Assembly (NCBI RefSeq): GCF_035046485.1
Contig: NC_085136.1
Coordinates: 223,762,853-223,826,852, forward strand
Source: Aedes albopictus
Taxonomy: Eukaryota; Arthropoda; Insecta; Diptera; Culicidae
Direction: 5' to 3'
Length of the DNA stretch: 64,000 nucleotides
Below, piece by piece: positions 1 to 9,586 of this stretch (the first letter of the stretch is position 1; each line of letters starts with the position of its first letter). The translations under genes and the position numbers were made by a program. The notes beneath the pieces are model-generated. The model worked only from the letters and a program-made list of their open reading frames with translations, did no database searches and was not told where the DNA came from.

Positions 1-339
1 CATCGACATGTGAAGAGTCGACTGTAGCAGAATTTGACCAGACGCCAGAATTTGAAAATGTTAGGCCAACGGACTTCGATCAGTCCTCAAGCTTCATATG
101 ACATGCCTCATTGGCTATGTCAGTTTACCCTGCTGGACTAAGTTAAGCGCATTCCAAGTTCCAACTCATTTCCGCTGTTTTGCGCTATAAGTCGTTGCCG
201 TTATATCAGTTCGTAAACTGTAACTTTCAGGTTCTGTGGCGTATTTTGGGTTTTGAGAACAGCAGGTTGTTGACTTAAGGTCCATTTTCCACCGTGGTGG
301 GGCTGCCACCTAAGGTATAGATTCCGGTGGGGGAGTATT

Positions 340-590
340 CCTTAGTCAGATTCAGGATGCCAGTACAAACGTTGTTTGAACCCCAACTCCTTGGTGAACA
401 AACGCTCGGGAAGCACCTCCTCAATCTAGTGGAAGTCATATAGACAACAGTGCCTAGCCTGCACTATCAGCTAAACACACAGCTCTTAGCAGGCGGTATT
501 TGCCGTCAACTGATCCGTGGAAGCATGAGGTAGACACTTACGTGGACCATAGCCGAGAGCTATGTTGGGTGCTCATTCCAGGTTGTCTAT
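340..590 (-). mobile_element. RTE-type LINE 5' fragment
   Basis: This stretch is clearly similar to 59560-59760, which is continuous with the endonuclease-bearing part of an RTE LINE on the minus strand. Shared blocks include GGTGAACAAACGCTCGG and GTGGAAGCATGAGGTAG. It is therefore read as an isolated, diverged 5' fragment of the same family. No open frame of useful length remains. Confidence 0.6.
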
Positions 591-599
591 TCACCTGTA

Positions 600-2055
600 A
601 GTATGAATTACTGATTACTGAATTACACTTAAAAAGAAACCATATGCGAATGAAACTTTTCCACGTCCTCTATAAATCTGTATTGTTTAACATCCACAAA
701 GTCCACATTCCTAAATGAGCATATCTTGCATTCCTTCTGAACAAATAACATTTTCCATAACCTTCGCTGTGCTCATTCCGTATGCAAACACAGAAAAATA
801 TGGAAATTTACATTTTATCCCCATCGTTCTTCCATTTGCCAACCGCTTGGTCTCTCAGAGACACTCCACACATGAATAACCTGTCCTATACAAGTTTCTC
901 ATAGCCGTAAACTAAGAAAGGGAATAAAAATGTCAAATGATAAATTATGACAAATTATTGCACTTTACCATATGGTTGCAAGTCCTTTTTCGTTTTATTT
1001 ATTTAGACTTTTTCTTCTGCGTCATACTCAGTCGATCCACTCCGAATCCCGTACACCATCCCGAGGCGAGCCGACTTATGTTCTCGTCTCATAACTCAGG
1101 ATGTGGAATTCCACTCGAGATGGAATAAGAACGCCATCAGAATCATTTCACCCGGTCTAATCCTCCCTCAGCTGCTTTCACCCAATCTCCGGTCAACTTC
1201 ACCCCAAATGAAATGAAAGAGGAAAAAAAAATCCACTAAATTGTTTCCTATTTTGCGGCCATCAGACCCGGAGAGGTCACCATCAAGATCAGATATGCTG
1301 CGCCTGGACGTGAAACACCGCTTCCTGTTTATTAGTAAGGCTTCCCTTTTCACCCGTGGGTCTGCGTCTGGCTGGCATCCCCCCATCTCTCCGGGTTCAC
1401 CAGCTTGGGTTTTATTATACTTGAAGAGGAAGGATTCCGGAACCGTTTTCTTAAGACGGCGCGCATTAAATGAAGGGAAAAAAGTCCCACTGCGGACGGA
1501 GAGGGCGTAACTGCTCGCTAGGCTGGAAAATTGCTGCTAAGCCGAAATTTATGAGGACTGCTTAAAATGAGGGAGATTTTTTTTTTCTTTTGGTATTTAC
1601 TTTCCAGTTGCTGATGGTCACGGAAAATCCTAGAACGAATACAAGTGCCAAAGCTCCAACTGGGACGTGATGAGATTTTTTTTTGCACTGTGCATAATCC
1701 GTCTAAGAAGCACTCTTTCTGGAGAGTAAAAAATGTCGTCAGAGAAGCAGACCATGTGGCCGGGCAGGGTAATAAATTTTCCAATTTGAAGTGGCGATAG
1801 TTATGGGTGGATAAGATATTGGTTTGGCACGCTGGGTAGTACTTTAAGGACGATTAAAACTCATGGTAAATATATTTGTAAATTTTGTGTTTTGTTAAGT
1901 TTACTATTTGAAAACTCACTCCAGTTTTATTTGTCTTCTTTGCACTTTGTATTCCTGTTCTCTTGATGCTCTCGATTTATTCAAACCACTTACTTGCTTT
2001 TCTGTTCTGGACATTCCATGAAGGTGCAGAGAGTCGAAATAAAGCCGTTATTAAT
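600..2055. other. No gene seen
   Basis: Low-complexity to moderately complex sequence with only short, unsupported open frames on both strands. I see no repeat structure, splice-flanked exon or RNA gene that I can support. Confidence 0.5.
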
Positions 2056-2059
2056 GATT

Positions 2060-3720
2060 ATTCATACTCCTAGACTTCTTCCTGAAATTCCTCCTCTAAT
2101 TCCTTGTGGAATTCCTCCTGGAATTCCTCCTGGAATTCCTCCTGGAATTGCTCTTGGAATTCCTCCTGGAATTCTTCCTGGAATTGCTCCTGGAATTCCT
2201 ACTAGAATTTCTGCTGGGAATCCTCCTGCAATTCCTCCTGGAATTACTCCAGGGATTTCTTCTTTAATCACTCCTGGAATTCTTCCTGGAATTTCTCCTG
2301 AAATTCCTGTTAAAATTTCTACTGTAAATCCTCTTGGAAATCCTCCTGAAAATCCTCCTGGAAATACTCCTAGACATCCTTCTAGAATTCCTCCTGGAAT
2401 TCCTCCTGGAATTTCTCCTGGAATTCCTCCTGGAATTAATCCTGAAATTCCTCCTGGAATTCTTCCTAGAATATTATTATTATTAGCTTTATTAGGGAGA
2501 TTTTCAGCCCGAGGCTGGTTCATCTCCAACCTGGAATATCTGCTGAAAAAATAATGGAATATCTGCAAAAATTCATTCAGGACTTCCTCTTGGAATTCCT
2601 CCTGAAGTTACTCCTGGAATTCCTCATGAAATTTCGCCTGGAATTCTGCTGGAATTCCTCTTAATATTTCTACTGGAAATCCTCTTAGAAATCCTCCTGT
2701 AATTCATCCTGGATATCCTCCTGCAATTTATCCAGGAATTCCTCCAGAAAATTCTCCTGGAATTCCTCCTGGAATTCCTCCTGGAATTCCTCCTGGAATT
2801 CCTCCTGGAATTTCTCCTGGAATTTCTCCTGGAAAAACTTATGGAATTTCGCTTGAAATAACTTCTGGAATTCCTCCTATAATTACTCCTGGAATTACTT
2901 ATGGAATTTGTCTTGGAATTACTTCTGGGATTCCTCCTAAAATTACTCCTGGAATTTCTCCTGAAATTTCTCCACGAATTCCTTCTGGAATTCCTCTTAG
3001 AATTTCTACTGGAAATCCTCTTGTAAATCCTTCTGGAAATCCTACTGGAATTACTACTGGAATTCCTCCTGGAATTACTCCTGGGATTCCTCCTAGAATT
3101 ACTCCTGAAATTTCTCCTGTAATAAATCCTGGAATTCCTCCTGGAATTACTTCTACAATTCCTCCAAGATTTCCTCCTGGAATGAGTCCTGGGATTCCTC
3201 CTGGAATTCCACCTGAAATTTCTCCTGGAAATCCTCCTGAAATTTCTCCTGGAAATCCTCCTGAAAATTCTCCAGGAAATCATCCTAGAACTGATCCTGG
3301 AATTCCTTCTGGAAATCCTCCTGGAAACCCTCCTGGAATTCTTCCTGGAATTTCTCCAGCAATCCCCCCTGGATTGCCTCCTTGAATTCTTTCTGAAATT
3401 CCTCCAGGAACTACTCCTGGAATAACTTCTGGAATTCCTCTTGAAATTATTCCTGCAATTCCTCCCACATTAACTCCTGGAATTCTTGAAATTCCTGCTA
3501 GAATTCATACTGGAATTCCTGCTGTGTCATCCTGGAATTCCTGCAGAAATTCCTCCTGAAATTCCTCCTGAAATTCCTCCTGAAATTCCTCCTGAAATTC
3601 CTCCTGAAATTCCTCCTGAAATCCCTCCAGGAATTCCTCCTGAAATTTCTCCTGTACTTCCTCCTGAAATCGCTCATTATTAGAATTTCTACGGGAAATC
3701 CTATTGGAAATCCTCCTGGA
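2060..3720. repeat. 12-bp satellite, CCTCCTGGAATT type
   Basis: An imperfect tandem array of a 12-bp unit (CCTCCTGGAATT and variants such as CCTCCTGAAATT). Twelve is divisible by three and the unit has no stop codon in any frame, so long frames open on both strands. They read as PPGI, LLEF or SWNS repeats on plus and IPGG, NSRR or FQEE repeats on minus. These frames are by-products of the repeat, not genes. A tightly conserved sub-block of CCTGAAATTCCT units sits at about 3540-3620. Confidence 0.9.
2470..2527 (-). mobile_element. Hairpin 3' tail of a SINE/LINE inside the satellite
   Basis: Within the satellite, 2494-2527 read on the minus strand is a stem-loop (GGAGATGAACCAGCC ... GGCTGAAAATCTCC). 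It is followed by an AATAAAG and (TAA)n-like tail. The same hairpin occurs at 16447-16478, 49853-49885 and 59186-59215. It is interpreted as a severely 5'-truncated retroposon. Confidence 0.6.
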
Positions 3721-3728
3721 AATCCACC

Positions 3729-4051
3729 CAAGGTTGCGACCATTCATTTGCAAAGATTTACATTCATTTGCTATTATCTCAGTTCAGAAGCATGCTATCG
3801 AAAAACAATGTATGGATGAATTTAACCTTGTAGTTTTATCTGAAAGTAAATTACATTCACGCTGTGGAAAGTTGCCTTCACAGCTTGCTCACGACTTTGG
3901 TATGCGTGTGCGACCCCAATGTTATTCGGGCAACTTTCAGATAAAACTACAAGGTTAAATTCATTCATATATTGTTTTTCGATAGCATGCTACTGAACTG
4001 AGATAATAGCAAATGAATGAAATTCTTTGCAAATGAATGGTCGCAACCTTG
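3729..4051. mobile_element. hAT-type MITE with 8-bp TSD
   Basis: A 323-bp element with TIRs of over 100 bp beginning CAAGGTTGCGACC and ending GGTCGCAACCTTG. It is flanked by the perfect 8-bp duplication AATCCACC (3721-3728 and 4052-4059), which lies in satellite sequence. The 8-bp TSD and CA...TG ends fit the hAT superfamily. No transposase frame is present, so it is non-autonomous. Confidence 0.88.
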
Positions 4052-4059
4052 AATCCACC

Positions 4060-4895
4060 TGCAATTCCTCCTGAAATTCCTCCTGGAATGACTCCTGGAA
4101 CTCCTTCTGGATGTTTCCTCCTGGAATTCTTGCTGAAATTTATCCTGAAATTTTTCCTGGCAATCCTCCTGAAATTTATCTTATAATTCCTTCTAGAACT
4201 ACTCATTATTAAAATTTCTACTGTAAATCCTCTTGGAAATCCTCCTGGAAATCCACCAGGAATTCCTCCAGCAATTCCTCCTCCTGGAACTTTCATTGGA
4301 ATTTGTCCTGGAACTTCTCCTGGAAAATCTCCTGGAAATCCTTCTGAAACTCCTCCTGGAATTTCTCCTGGAATTCCTCCTGGAAGTACTCCTAGAGTTA
4401 CTCCTGGAATTACTCCTGGAATTACTCCTGGAATTCCTTCAAGAATTCCTCCTGGATTTCCTTCTGGAATTCCTCCTGGATTTCCTTCTGGTAGTCCTCC
4501 TGGAATTCTTTCTGGAATCCCTCCTCGAAATCCTCCTGGAACTCCTCCTGGAAATCCTCCTGGACTTTTTCGCGCAGTTCCTCCTGGAATTCCTCCTATA
4601 TTTCCAGCTGGTTTTCCTCAAGAAATTCCTCCTGGATTTTTTTCCTGGAATTTCTCCTGGAATTGCTGCTGAAATTCCTTCTGGTATAACTCTTGGATTT
4701 ACTCCTGGAATTCATCCTGTATCTATTCCTTCAATTCCCCATGAAATTGCTCCTGGGATTTCCCTTGGAATTTCTTCTGGAATCCCTCTTGAAATTTCTC
4801 CTGGAATTTCTCCTGGAATTCGTCCTAGAATTCCTCCTGGGATTCCTGCTGGAAATACTCCTGGAATTACACCTGGATTTCCTTCTGAAAAGTTT
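4060..4895. repeat. 12-bp satellite, right part
   Basis: Continuation of the 2060-3720 array after the MITE, with the same CCTCCTGGAATT period and more divergence. All frames are open for the same compositional reason. Confidence 0.88.
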
Positions 4896-5380
4896 CTGGC
4901 AACCGTGCCATGATAGAACGCCGCGAATAGAGCTCTCGCAATTATCGATAAAAACGTGTGAAATGTATCTCCATCGGAATTAATCAACAACTCCATCAGT
5001 AGTTTTCACTATCGCGATGTATATTTAATTGTAATATTTGACATTAGAGAGATATCTGAACGGAAATTTGGAAGTGAAGTTTTGGTACGACATCAGAGGG
5101 GTACACGATCGCTGCCATCATTCTTATCGCTGATCACCCAAGAACATTGTGAGAAACAATCTGTGAGCCATGGCGACTAGTGAGGAGCAAAACTTTAGAC
5201 GCCTGCGCAGTAACTTGTCTCCGGCTCAGGGATCGGTTCAGAAGAAGGACAACGAATCGAAGTCTCCTCTTTCTCTGGAGACTGTTATGTCAATGCTCGA
5301 CAAACGCTTCGACGAGACGAATAACAAAATCGACATCATGAGGACCGAGGTTGCCAGCAAGCTTAACGAACTAAAGCAGG

Positions 5381-5617
5381 CACTAGCGTAGCCAGAAATT
5401 TGCTCTGGGAGGGGTTTTCGATGTTCAATAATAGCTTTTTTTATTCGACACTCACATTTCGTAAATATATACAGTCAATTTGAGTCGTAGGTTGAAAATA
5501 GCGGCGCAGCCGAAATTTTTTTTCGCCACAAAGCGGTTTATACTGGAAATTTGTTCCAGAAATTTTGGCTCTGGGGGGGGTTTTAACCCTAAAACCCCCC
5601 CCGTGGCTACGCCAGTG
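5381..5617 (+). mobile_element. hAT-type MITE in ORF1, 8-bp TSD
   Basis: A 237-bp element with ends CACTAGCGTAGCC and GGCTACGCCAGTG. It is flanked by AAAGCAGG at 5373-5380 and 5618-5625. It has no coding capacity. Its insertion created the stop right after the coiled-coil half of the LINE ORF1. Confidence 0.87.
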
Positions 5618-6052
5618 AAAGCAGGACATGCAGAATGAAATCGACGAAGTCAAGAGCGACATCGAACATCTTAGAGCCAGTTGTGTCAGTGAGTCAAATT
5701 CGTTTCGTACTGACTTGGGAACTGTTAAAAATCGTGTGAACTCAGCTGCTGAGGCCGTCTGTAGCCTGGAAAATAGATCCGATCTGATTGCCGTTGGTAT
5801 CCCTTATTTCGCTAACGAGGATTTGCGGCGCTACGTGTCTGCGATATCGGAGGCTATTGGTATTGAAGAGTGGAAGGTAACTCACATCCAGTGTAAGCGT
5901 CTGCGTTCCGGGAGACTATCTGATGGTAGTCGGTGCCTCACACTGCTGCAGTTCACATCGGTTTGCTTGAGGGATGAGTTCTACTCCAAGTATCTCACTA
6001 AGCGGGACCTCAACCTACGTCACATCGGAATTGACTCTACTCATCGCATATA

Positions 6053-6972
6053 CAGGGGATAGACAAAAGGATCGGGACAGGCAAATTTTTTCCTTCTCAA
6101 AAATTTTTCAAACAGCTGTAACTTTTCGAAAAGTGCATAAAATATTCTCAAATTTTCACTGTAAGTTAATCAACTAGTTGTGTATCAGTGGACAAAATTT
6201 GGAAAACATCAGGCTATTACGCGTGAAGTTATAAAGATTCCAGGAAAGCTATAATTATCCGATAGCCAACTTTGAGTTGTAATATCTTCGGATTCAATGA
6301 ACCGAATGCAATTAAATTTTGACCATTTATGACTTATATAATATGCTTTGAAAACCTTTTGACTAAACTTAAAATTTTTAACACGGAAGAAATTATAACG
6401 ATTGGGTTATTTATCTAATGAAACACCAAATTTTCTTAAATTTCAACACCGTTTCAAAATTCAAGATGCTAATTGTAGTTGATTTAAATTTCATCTAATT
6501 GTCTTGAATATAAATATGTTTTGAAAGAAAAAAATATCATAGCCGGAAATTCATTGAAAAAGTAATGGGATTCATATAAAAAATAGACCAATTTACTAAA
6601 AAATCATAAAATACATTAAATCGCTCTAACTTTTTCTCTTGTTAATAATTTCAAGTTGAGTCAAACGTTTTTCAGAGCTCATTATATAAGTCATAAATGG
6701 TCAAAATTTCATTGCATTCGGGTCATTGAATCCGGAGATATAACAGCTCGAAGTTGGCTATCGGATAATTCTACCTTTTTCTAAACTGCTTATAACTTCC
6801 TGCAAAATAGCGCGATTTTTTCCAAATTTTGTCCACTGATACTCAACTAGTCGATCAACTTACAGTGAAAATTTGAGAATATTTGATGCACATATAAAAA
6901 AGGTTACAGCTAATTGAACATTTTTTGAAAAGTGAAAATTTTGCCTGTCCCGATCATTTTGTCTATCCCCTG
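6053..6972. mobile_element. 920-bp foldback MITE, TA target
   Basis: The ends CAGGGGATAGACAAAA and TTTTGTCTATCCCCTG are flanked by TA at 6051-6052 and 6973-6974. The similarity between halves runs about 330 bp inwards (for example the CTCAAATTTTCACTGTAAGTT blocks near both ends), so most of the element can fold into a hairpin. The TA target fits Tc1/mariner-type mobilisation. No transposase frame was seen. Confidence 0.85.
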
Positions 6973-7291
6973 TACATCAATGAGAACTTAACTGTGAATG
7001 CGAGATTGATCAAGCGAGCTGCCTTGAAGATGCGTCAAGAAAATCAATTAGTATCAGTTTCATCAAAGAACGGTATCGTACATGTCAAAAGAACTGCTGA
7101 TGGCCCATCAATTCCAGTTACTTCAATCGAGCAGTTATCCCAGTTGTAGTCAAGATTGTGTTTTTGTCTATTCATTATGTTTTTTCGATATTGTGTTTGT
7201 ATAAGTGCTAAGAAGATTGTATTTGAATGTATTTGCTTGTTAAGTCACCGTTATATGCAGCCCTTGTTCATTGTTTTCCATTGCTGTGATA

Positions 7292-8100
7292 ATGTCTAGT
7301 TTTTCGGATGCCACTCCTTCACACACTATTCCGAAGATTGTGTTAAATACTGTTTTAAAAAATGGGAAGCTAAATATTTGTCATGGGAATGTCCAAAGCT
7401 TGTGTGCACAACAGTTGAGCAAATTTGAAGAAGTGAAAGAACTGTTGATAATGTCCAAAATAACAGTTGCTTGTTTCACGGAGACTTGGTTTAACGAGGC
7501 GATACCTGATGGTACGATAAGGATACCCGGCTATAAAGTAATACGAAATGATCGTTTGTATAAAAGAGGAGGCGGTATTGCTGTTTATATCAAGGAACAT
7601 GTTCGCAGCAAAACAGTGTACTGTACTTCTATCAGTGATGATTTCACGTTGAAAACTGAGTGCCTCGGAATAGAAATCAATATAGGTGCTATCACTGTTC
7701 TTGTGCTCACTGTTTACAACCCACCTGAAAGTGTTTGTTCTTTGTTTTTTTTAAACCGGAGCTGTCGGGCATCATTTCGATGTATGAGCATATTGTGGTA
7801 TTGGGTGATTTTAACACTGACTTGTTATTGCGAAACAACAAGTGTGCAAGATTTCAATCTACGCTAGAAACATATGGTTTGGAAGTGATTGGTAGTGAAC
7901 CAACTCACTTCCATGATAATGGATGCTCACTTTTGGATTTATTGATAACTAATAAGCCTGATGAAGTAGTTGTATTCGATCAAGTTGCAATGCCAGTTCT
8001 TTCGAAACATGATCTTATTTTCTGCTCGTTGGATATCGAGGTACGATCTCACTCTCCGCAAACAACATACCGTGATTATGTGAACTTTAATTCCATGTAA
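7292..8100 (+). pseudogene. LINE ORF2 endonuclease domain, frameshifted and 3'-truncated
   Basis: Apurinic-type endonuclease at the start of ORF2 of the LINE whose ORF1 lies just upstream. Motifs in order are LNICHGNVQSL, CFTETWFN and GGGIAVYIKEH. After a frameshift at a T-run (about 7735-7755) come VVLGDFNTDLLL and LSKHDLIFCSLDIE. The first frame ends at 7867 and the second opens at about 7735. ATG 7292 is chosen as the first methionine of the frame. Sequence turns into 12-bp-type satellite at about 8100 and no reverse transcriptase follows. Loss of the 3' part is unusual, because LINEs are normally truncated at the 5' end. Confidence 0.78.
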
Positions 8101-8280
8101 TTTTCTTTAACTCCTCCTGCAATAGCTCCTGAATTTCTCCTGGAAGTCCTACTGGAATTCTTCCTGGATTTCCTCTTGGTTTTCTTCCTGGAATTCATCC
8201 TACAATGTCTGCCAGAATGCCTCTTGGAACCCTTCCTTAAATTATTCTTCGAATTCCTACTGGAATTGCAATCTTTTTCT
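8100..8280. repeat. Degenerate 12-bp satellite
   Basis: CTCCTGGAATT-like units resembling 2060-4895 but strongly diverged. They directly abut the broken end of the LINE ORF2. This suggests the LINE lies within one former satellite block. Confidence 0.65.
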
Positions 8281-8381
8281 CCTGGGAAACTTAGCTTTAC
8301 ATAGGATTGAGAAAAATGATACAAATTCTTCAACACTCTCCATTACTTAGCTACTTAGCTAGGGAACTATAACCAGTCTTT

Positions 8382-8579
8382 TCAATCCTCCTTAACGCTA
8401 GAGGTTATCTCATCGGCCAAACTTCCTCCACCACGCGATGATGTTTTACGTAATAACCCACTTCCTGAACGACCTTCGGTAATTATTCCGCTCCAGTAGA
8501 TCACATTCACACTACTCCTGCACTGAGCTGTTGCTTGCACCACTAACCATCCAGCAGAGACCACTGCGAAAACAAACAT
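8382..8579 (-). CDS. Hypothetical small secreted peptide (weak)
   Basis: An open frame of 65 codons starting at the first ATG of the frame (8579). The N-terminus MFVFAVVSAGWLVVQATA looks like a signal peptide with a plausible cleavage after ATA, followed by QCRSSVNVIYWSG and a Gly/Ser/Arg-rich tail ending in KED. There is one cysteine in the mature part and no dibasic KR site, so no neuropeptide family is recognised. No splice sites or neighbours support it. It could be a chance ORF or a first coding exon; confidence is low. Confidence 0.25.
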   Translation of the reverse strand: MFVFAVVSAGWLVVQATAQCRSSVNVIYWSGIITEGRSGSGLLRKTSSRGGGSLADEITSSVKED

Positions 8580-8599
8580 GTGTTCCAACTACACAATCT

Positions 8600-8985
8600 A
8601 TTTGCGTTCGGCATCAGTGAACTCGTTTCCAGCAATGGGTGCCTGCCTATGAATGGACGAAACTTCTTGCTTCGAAATTCTAAGAGACCCCGGAAGGAAT
8701 AGCCTAGTGTGTGTGCATGGGCTTCCGTTGTCCTTAGTCGGTCGACGGTTTCGGTAACAGCGCGGAAATGGGTCGCTCGCTACAGAAGTGCTGCTGCTGT
8801 CTTGCTTGGTTTGGTTGGCTTGTACATGTAAATTATTCTCGACATTCTGGGGGAAAGATGGTGATTGTTAGACGATCTGCTAAGGAAGGATGGGATGAAA
8901 TGCGTTTTGTGAAAATAAATTCATAGTTGCCTGCACATAGAAGTTGACTGTTTTAGTCACCATTTATCTATAGGGGCAAATAATG
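8600..8985. other. No gene seen
   Basis: Apparently non-repetitive sequence between the small ORF and the BEL/Pao element. I found no supportable feature. Confidence 0.4.
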
Positions 8986-8990
8986 GGGCA

Positions 8991-9586
8991 TGTTGGGAAG
9001 GAGTATACGAATATCTTTTGAGCACGCTGTGTAGATCTCACAAACGATGAAACGCTAAAAGCTATATTTATCATTTTAGTACAAGTCATTGGAACTTACA
9101 TTGATTGCGCTTACATTGGTCTATCCTCACTCCAAATTAATTCCTTATTTCCCAACAATAACTCATCAATAGGCTCGATCTGACTGTAATAAACTATACA
9201 TTAGTTCAAACAATTTCAAGGGTTTTTCATATTTACTTGTAGGTGTCAACTATCGATTCAAGTACCCTACGAATGTACGATTATCAGCGACCACCGCGAG
9301 CTGTAATTCAATATCGACAAAAATAAGTACAATTCCATTTTCTAATTTAGCTCTAGCGGTACTCACTCAGAATAATATTGTATAATAAAGAGAAATTATA
9401 ACTTTAACGAAATGGTTTATAAACTTATCCTCGTGGAACCAATATGATATTCATCACATTCATCGAACAATAGTCCCTAATTCTCTTTCCTCTTTCATTC
9501 GGCTTATGTCAACGCAAATCATTTATTGATATCGCCGGGTTCGGCCGTTATGTCGACCAAACGGGGTTCAGTCGGTTACATCAACA
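8991..9586 (-). repeat. BEL/Pao 3' LTR
   Basis: A 596-bp direct repeat matching 15799-16394 with no difference that I noticed. It starts TGTTGGGAAGG and ends GGTTACATCAACA on the plus strand, giving TG...CA ends for the element on minus. The GGGCA target duplication lies at 8986-8990. The gag-pol stop codon lies 19 bp inside this LTR. Confidence 0.95.

Larger units (their letters stand above)
5170..7149 (+). pseudogene. CR1/Jockey-like LINE ORF1, broken by two MITEs
   Basis: ORF1 protein (RNA-binding partner) of a non-LTR retrotransposon. The ATG at 5170 has a good context (GCCATGG). The N-terminal part is charged and followed by a coiled coil (MLDKRFDETNNKIDIMRTEV, continued after 5626 by EIDEVKSDIEHLRA). 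Next comes an RRM-like stretch (SDLIAVGIPYFANEDL to FTSVCLRDEFYSKY), and a basic C-terminal part at 6975-7149 ends with TAG. The frame is interrupted at 5381-5617 and 6053-6972. Taking out each element with one copy of its TSD restores an uninterrupted frame across the junction (ELKQDMQNE at the first, THRIYINEN at the second). The clade assignment is inferred from domain order. Confidence 0.75.

Noticed and set aside
1994..3683. Long proline/glycine, leucine-rich or arginine/serine-rich open frames on both strands
   Set aside because: They follow from a 12-bp, stop-free satellite unit and are open in every frame.
4233..4983. Leucine-rich 226-codon frame ending in a more complex tail
   Set aside because: Same satellite; the tail is simply read-through into flanking sequence.
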